NCBI GenBank assembly: GCA_017560085.1
Contig: JAFYPA010000045.1
Location: forward strand, 1 to 53,511
Length of the DNA stretch: 53,511 bases
Direction of reading: 5' to 3'
From: Clostridia bacterium
GTDB taxonomy: Bacteria; Bacillota; Clostridia; Oscillospirales; CAG-382
Shown here: positions 52,100-53,511 of the stretch, piece by piece
Layout of the letters: each line of letters opens with the position of its first letter
How positions within the stretch are numbered: the stretch's first letter is position 1
Program-made: the position numbers and the translations under genes
The notes under the pieces: generated by a model
The model's input: only the letters and a program-made list of their open reading frames with translations
Told to the model about the DNA's origin: nothing
The model's database searches: none

Positions 52100-52350
52100 T
52101 GGCGGGACAACTTCAATGTCCTTACCTTTTGAAAGAAATTCTCCGAATTTCTTTAAGACCTCGACGGTCTTGAGCGCCTATGCGGCGGGCACTTCTTTTT
52201 CTATAGCAAAAAAGAAGCAAAATGCCATTCAAGAACTACGTCCTTGAAAATCTCCTTTTGGTGCTTGTTAGGCGGCAAGTGTCGGTTGTTGACGGTTATG
52301 CCGTCTGAATCTCCGCATAGGGGTTAGCACCCCTAACACCCCGCAATACA
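52100..52350. repeat. Hairpin-rich noncoding repeat segment
   Basis: The segment holds GGACA/TGTCC, AAGAAATTC-TCC-GAATTTCTT (52133-52152), AAGACC-TCGAC-GGTCTT (52155-52171) and several smaller palindromes. A long reading frame across it has no start site or protein-like composition. The tight 3- to 5-nt-loop hairpins resemble those at 1842-1882. Apart from repeats and promoter-like motifs, nothing was seen in 51999-52822. Confidence 0.45.
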
Positions 52351-52479
52351 GAAATTTGGTTTGTGCAGATTTCGGACATTGTGCGTTGTGGCTGGAATTA
52401 AACAAATTTTTCCGTTATACAATCCATTCTAAACAGAACGACAAATCCCAAATTTCCCACCGCACCAATTTTCACCTAA

Positions 52480-52557
52480 ATTCCGAATTCCGAATTCCGA
52501 ATTTCAAGATTGCGAAGCAATCCAATTATGCATTATGCATTATGCATTATGCATTAT
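52480..52557. repeat. Two heptamer tandem repeats
   Basis: TTCCGAA x3 (52481-52501) is followed 24 bp later by TTATGCA x4 (52526-52553). The latter is the reverse complement of the repeat at 47805-47834. Confidence 0.8.
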
Positions 52558-52822
52558 TCATTTCCCTCCCTCCTCTCTTCGTCATTTTACCCAAATTCCC
52601 TCCCTCTCAATTGTCACGCCCTACAAACTTTTCCACCATTGGCATTACCTTGTTGAAAAATTCACTTTTTTATTGTACAATTGAAGACAACAGCAGTATT
52701 TTCAAGCCCAATGATGACAAATTTTTTGTATAACTGTGCTTATTATTTATAGCCAACCACACAAAATTTTGATATTATAATCTTGAAAAAATTTATGCTA
52801 CAGCACGAAAGGAGCAAAATTT

Positions 52823-53511
52823 ATGAAAATGAGAAAGATTCTCGCAGGACTTCTCGCTGTTATGATGACGATGACAGCTGTGTCCTTCACAATCGCAAGC
52901 GCAGAGGAATCTCCCAATGAGCTTGTTATCTCCTACACAAAAATCCAGAAGGGTAACGTTGACAGAAAAGAAAAGTCCGTTATCGATGGCGCATATTCCG
53001 ACCCCGAAAAGGGCACGGTTGTTAAGGTAACAGCCCGCCCCGAAACAACGGAAAAGGGTCAGATTATGGTAGACGGCTACGGCATTTCGAATCTTAAGAT
53101 TGACGTAACCAAGTACAACTACGTTACAATGGAGTATAAGCTCGTATCCAAATATGCGGATGAAATCACTCCCCAGCTTATTTTCCTTCCCAACGGCGGA
53201 GTTCTTTCCAAGGGTGCGTACATCAAGTCCAACGAGGTTCCCGTGAGAAACCAGTGGTCCAAGATTACATTCTCTATGGGTCGCTCCGTAAAGCCTCTTG
53301 TTCAGGAGGGTAAGCAGTATATCGGTCAGATTCACTTCTATCCCTTCGGCGATATTGAGGCTACAAAGCTCAGCTCCTCCGACTATATGCTTATCGGTAA
53401 CCTTACATTCACCGTTGATAAGCCCGCAGGAGTTGTAGACCGTGAGCTTGAAACAACAGAGCAGAAGCCTGCGGCTTCCACAACTACAACAACCACAACC
53501 ACAACTACAAC
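52823..53511 (+). CDS. Secreted protein, 5' part only, ending in a Thr-rich linker
   Basis: The frame opens at ATG 52823 with AAAGGAG 8 nt before it and is still open at the window end. It begins with a signal peptide (MKMRKILAGLLAVMMTMTAV, cut near residue 27). A domain of about 190 residues predicted as beta-sandwich follows (IMVDGYGISNLKIDVTKYNY, PQLIFLPNGGVLSKGAYI, YIGQIHFYPFGDIEATKLSS), which could be a carbohydrate-binding module. A poly-Thr stretch begins at about residue 221 (STTTTTTTTTT). Thr-rich linkers join modules of secreted enzymes in ruminal Clostridia, so a catalytic or dockerin part may lie beyond the edge. The family is not identified. Confidence 0.8.
   Translation, partial: MKMRKILAGLLAVMMTMTAVSFTIASAEESPNELVISYTKIQKGNVDRKEKSVIDGAYSDPEKGTVVKVTARPETTEKGQIMVDGYGISNLKIDVTKYNYVTMEYKLVSKYADEITPQLIFLPNGGVLSKGAYIKSNEVPVRNQWSKITFSMGRSVKPLVQEGKQYIGQIHFYPFGDIEATKLSSSDYMLIGNLTFTVDKPAGVVDRELETTEQKPAASTTTTTTTTTT

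Noticed and set aside
52793..53335. 180-residue minus-strand frame at the window end
   Set aside because: Antisense to the secreted-protein gene at 52823, which has a signal peptide and ribosome binding site.
1..53511. tRNA or rRNA genes
   Set aside because: No GTTCGAATC-type T-arm or rRNA-like conserved block was found in any intergenic region by reading both strands; a tRNA search program could still find one.

Overview
The window looks like a chromosomal segment of a low- to mid-GC Gram-positive bacterium of class Clostridia, probably an uncultured gut or rumen fibre degrader near the Ruminococcus/Oscillospira-type families. The evidence is an LtaS-type lipoteichoic acid synthase, a SpoVT sporulation regulator, strong AGGAG ribosome binding sites with sigma-A promoters, an archaeal-type (short) prolyl-tRNA synthetase, several type I dockerin domains on secreted proteins, and many glycoside hydrolases. 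No tRNA, rRNA, CRISPR array, integrase or transposase gene was seen. The genus is not determinable from the sequence alone.

Layout: 0-2.5 kb holds two DUF975 membrane proteins and a 441-bp MITE-like inverted-repeat element. 2.5-4.5 kb holds a GNAT acetyltransferase, TsaE, a small membrane protein and the RNase P RNA gene. A secreted BspA-like leucine-rich-repeat protein follows (4.7-6.9 kb). 7.0-13.4 kb is a sugar or cyclitol-like metabolic cluster: amidohydrolase, DegT-family aminotransferase, Gfo/Idh/MocA oxidoreductase, an AraC regulator, and a convergent LVIVD-type beta-propeller protein.

13.5-20.5 kb is the most unusual region: a seven-gene, same-strand cluster behind a consensus promoter. 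It encodes a large helical membrane protein, a zinc-ribbon protein with a 13-residue tandem repeat, a small helical protein, a Ycf46-like AAA+ ATPase, a zinc-ribbon/TM/double-SH3 protein, a polytopic membrane protein and a 168-aa orphan. I know of no described pathway with this composition and treat it as the best candidate for an undescribed system. It ends at a bidirectional terminator facing spoVT.

21.3-25.3 kb is an AraC regulator divergent from a GH38 alpha-mannosidase, with a 13-bp direct repeat overlapping both promoters. 25.5-30.4 kb (minus strand) is a regulatory group: LytTR response regulator, GHKL sensor kinase, DUF4367-like protein, secreted dockerin protein and ECF sigma factor. 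Two of its transcription units share a 32-bp upstream element. Divergent from it are a secreted GH78 rhamnosidase with a dockerin and a 2235-residue secreted protein of five repeated modules carrying a cohesin-like domain and a dockerin. 41.4-45.5 kb holds three tandem cytosolic GH39-like paralogues, which may process the sugars released outside.

45.8-52 kb is mostly housekeeping: a TSCPD protein, phosphoglucomutase/phosphomannomutase, a strongly structured putative ncRNA, proS and an LtaS-like enzyme. The window ends in a repeat-rich noncoding stretch and the 5' part of a secreted protein that runs off the end in a threonine-rich linker. Several families of small palindromes and heptamer repeats occupy the intergenic regions.
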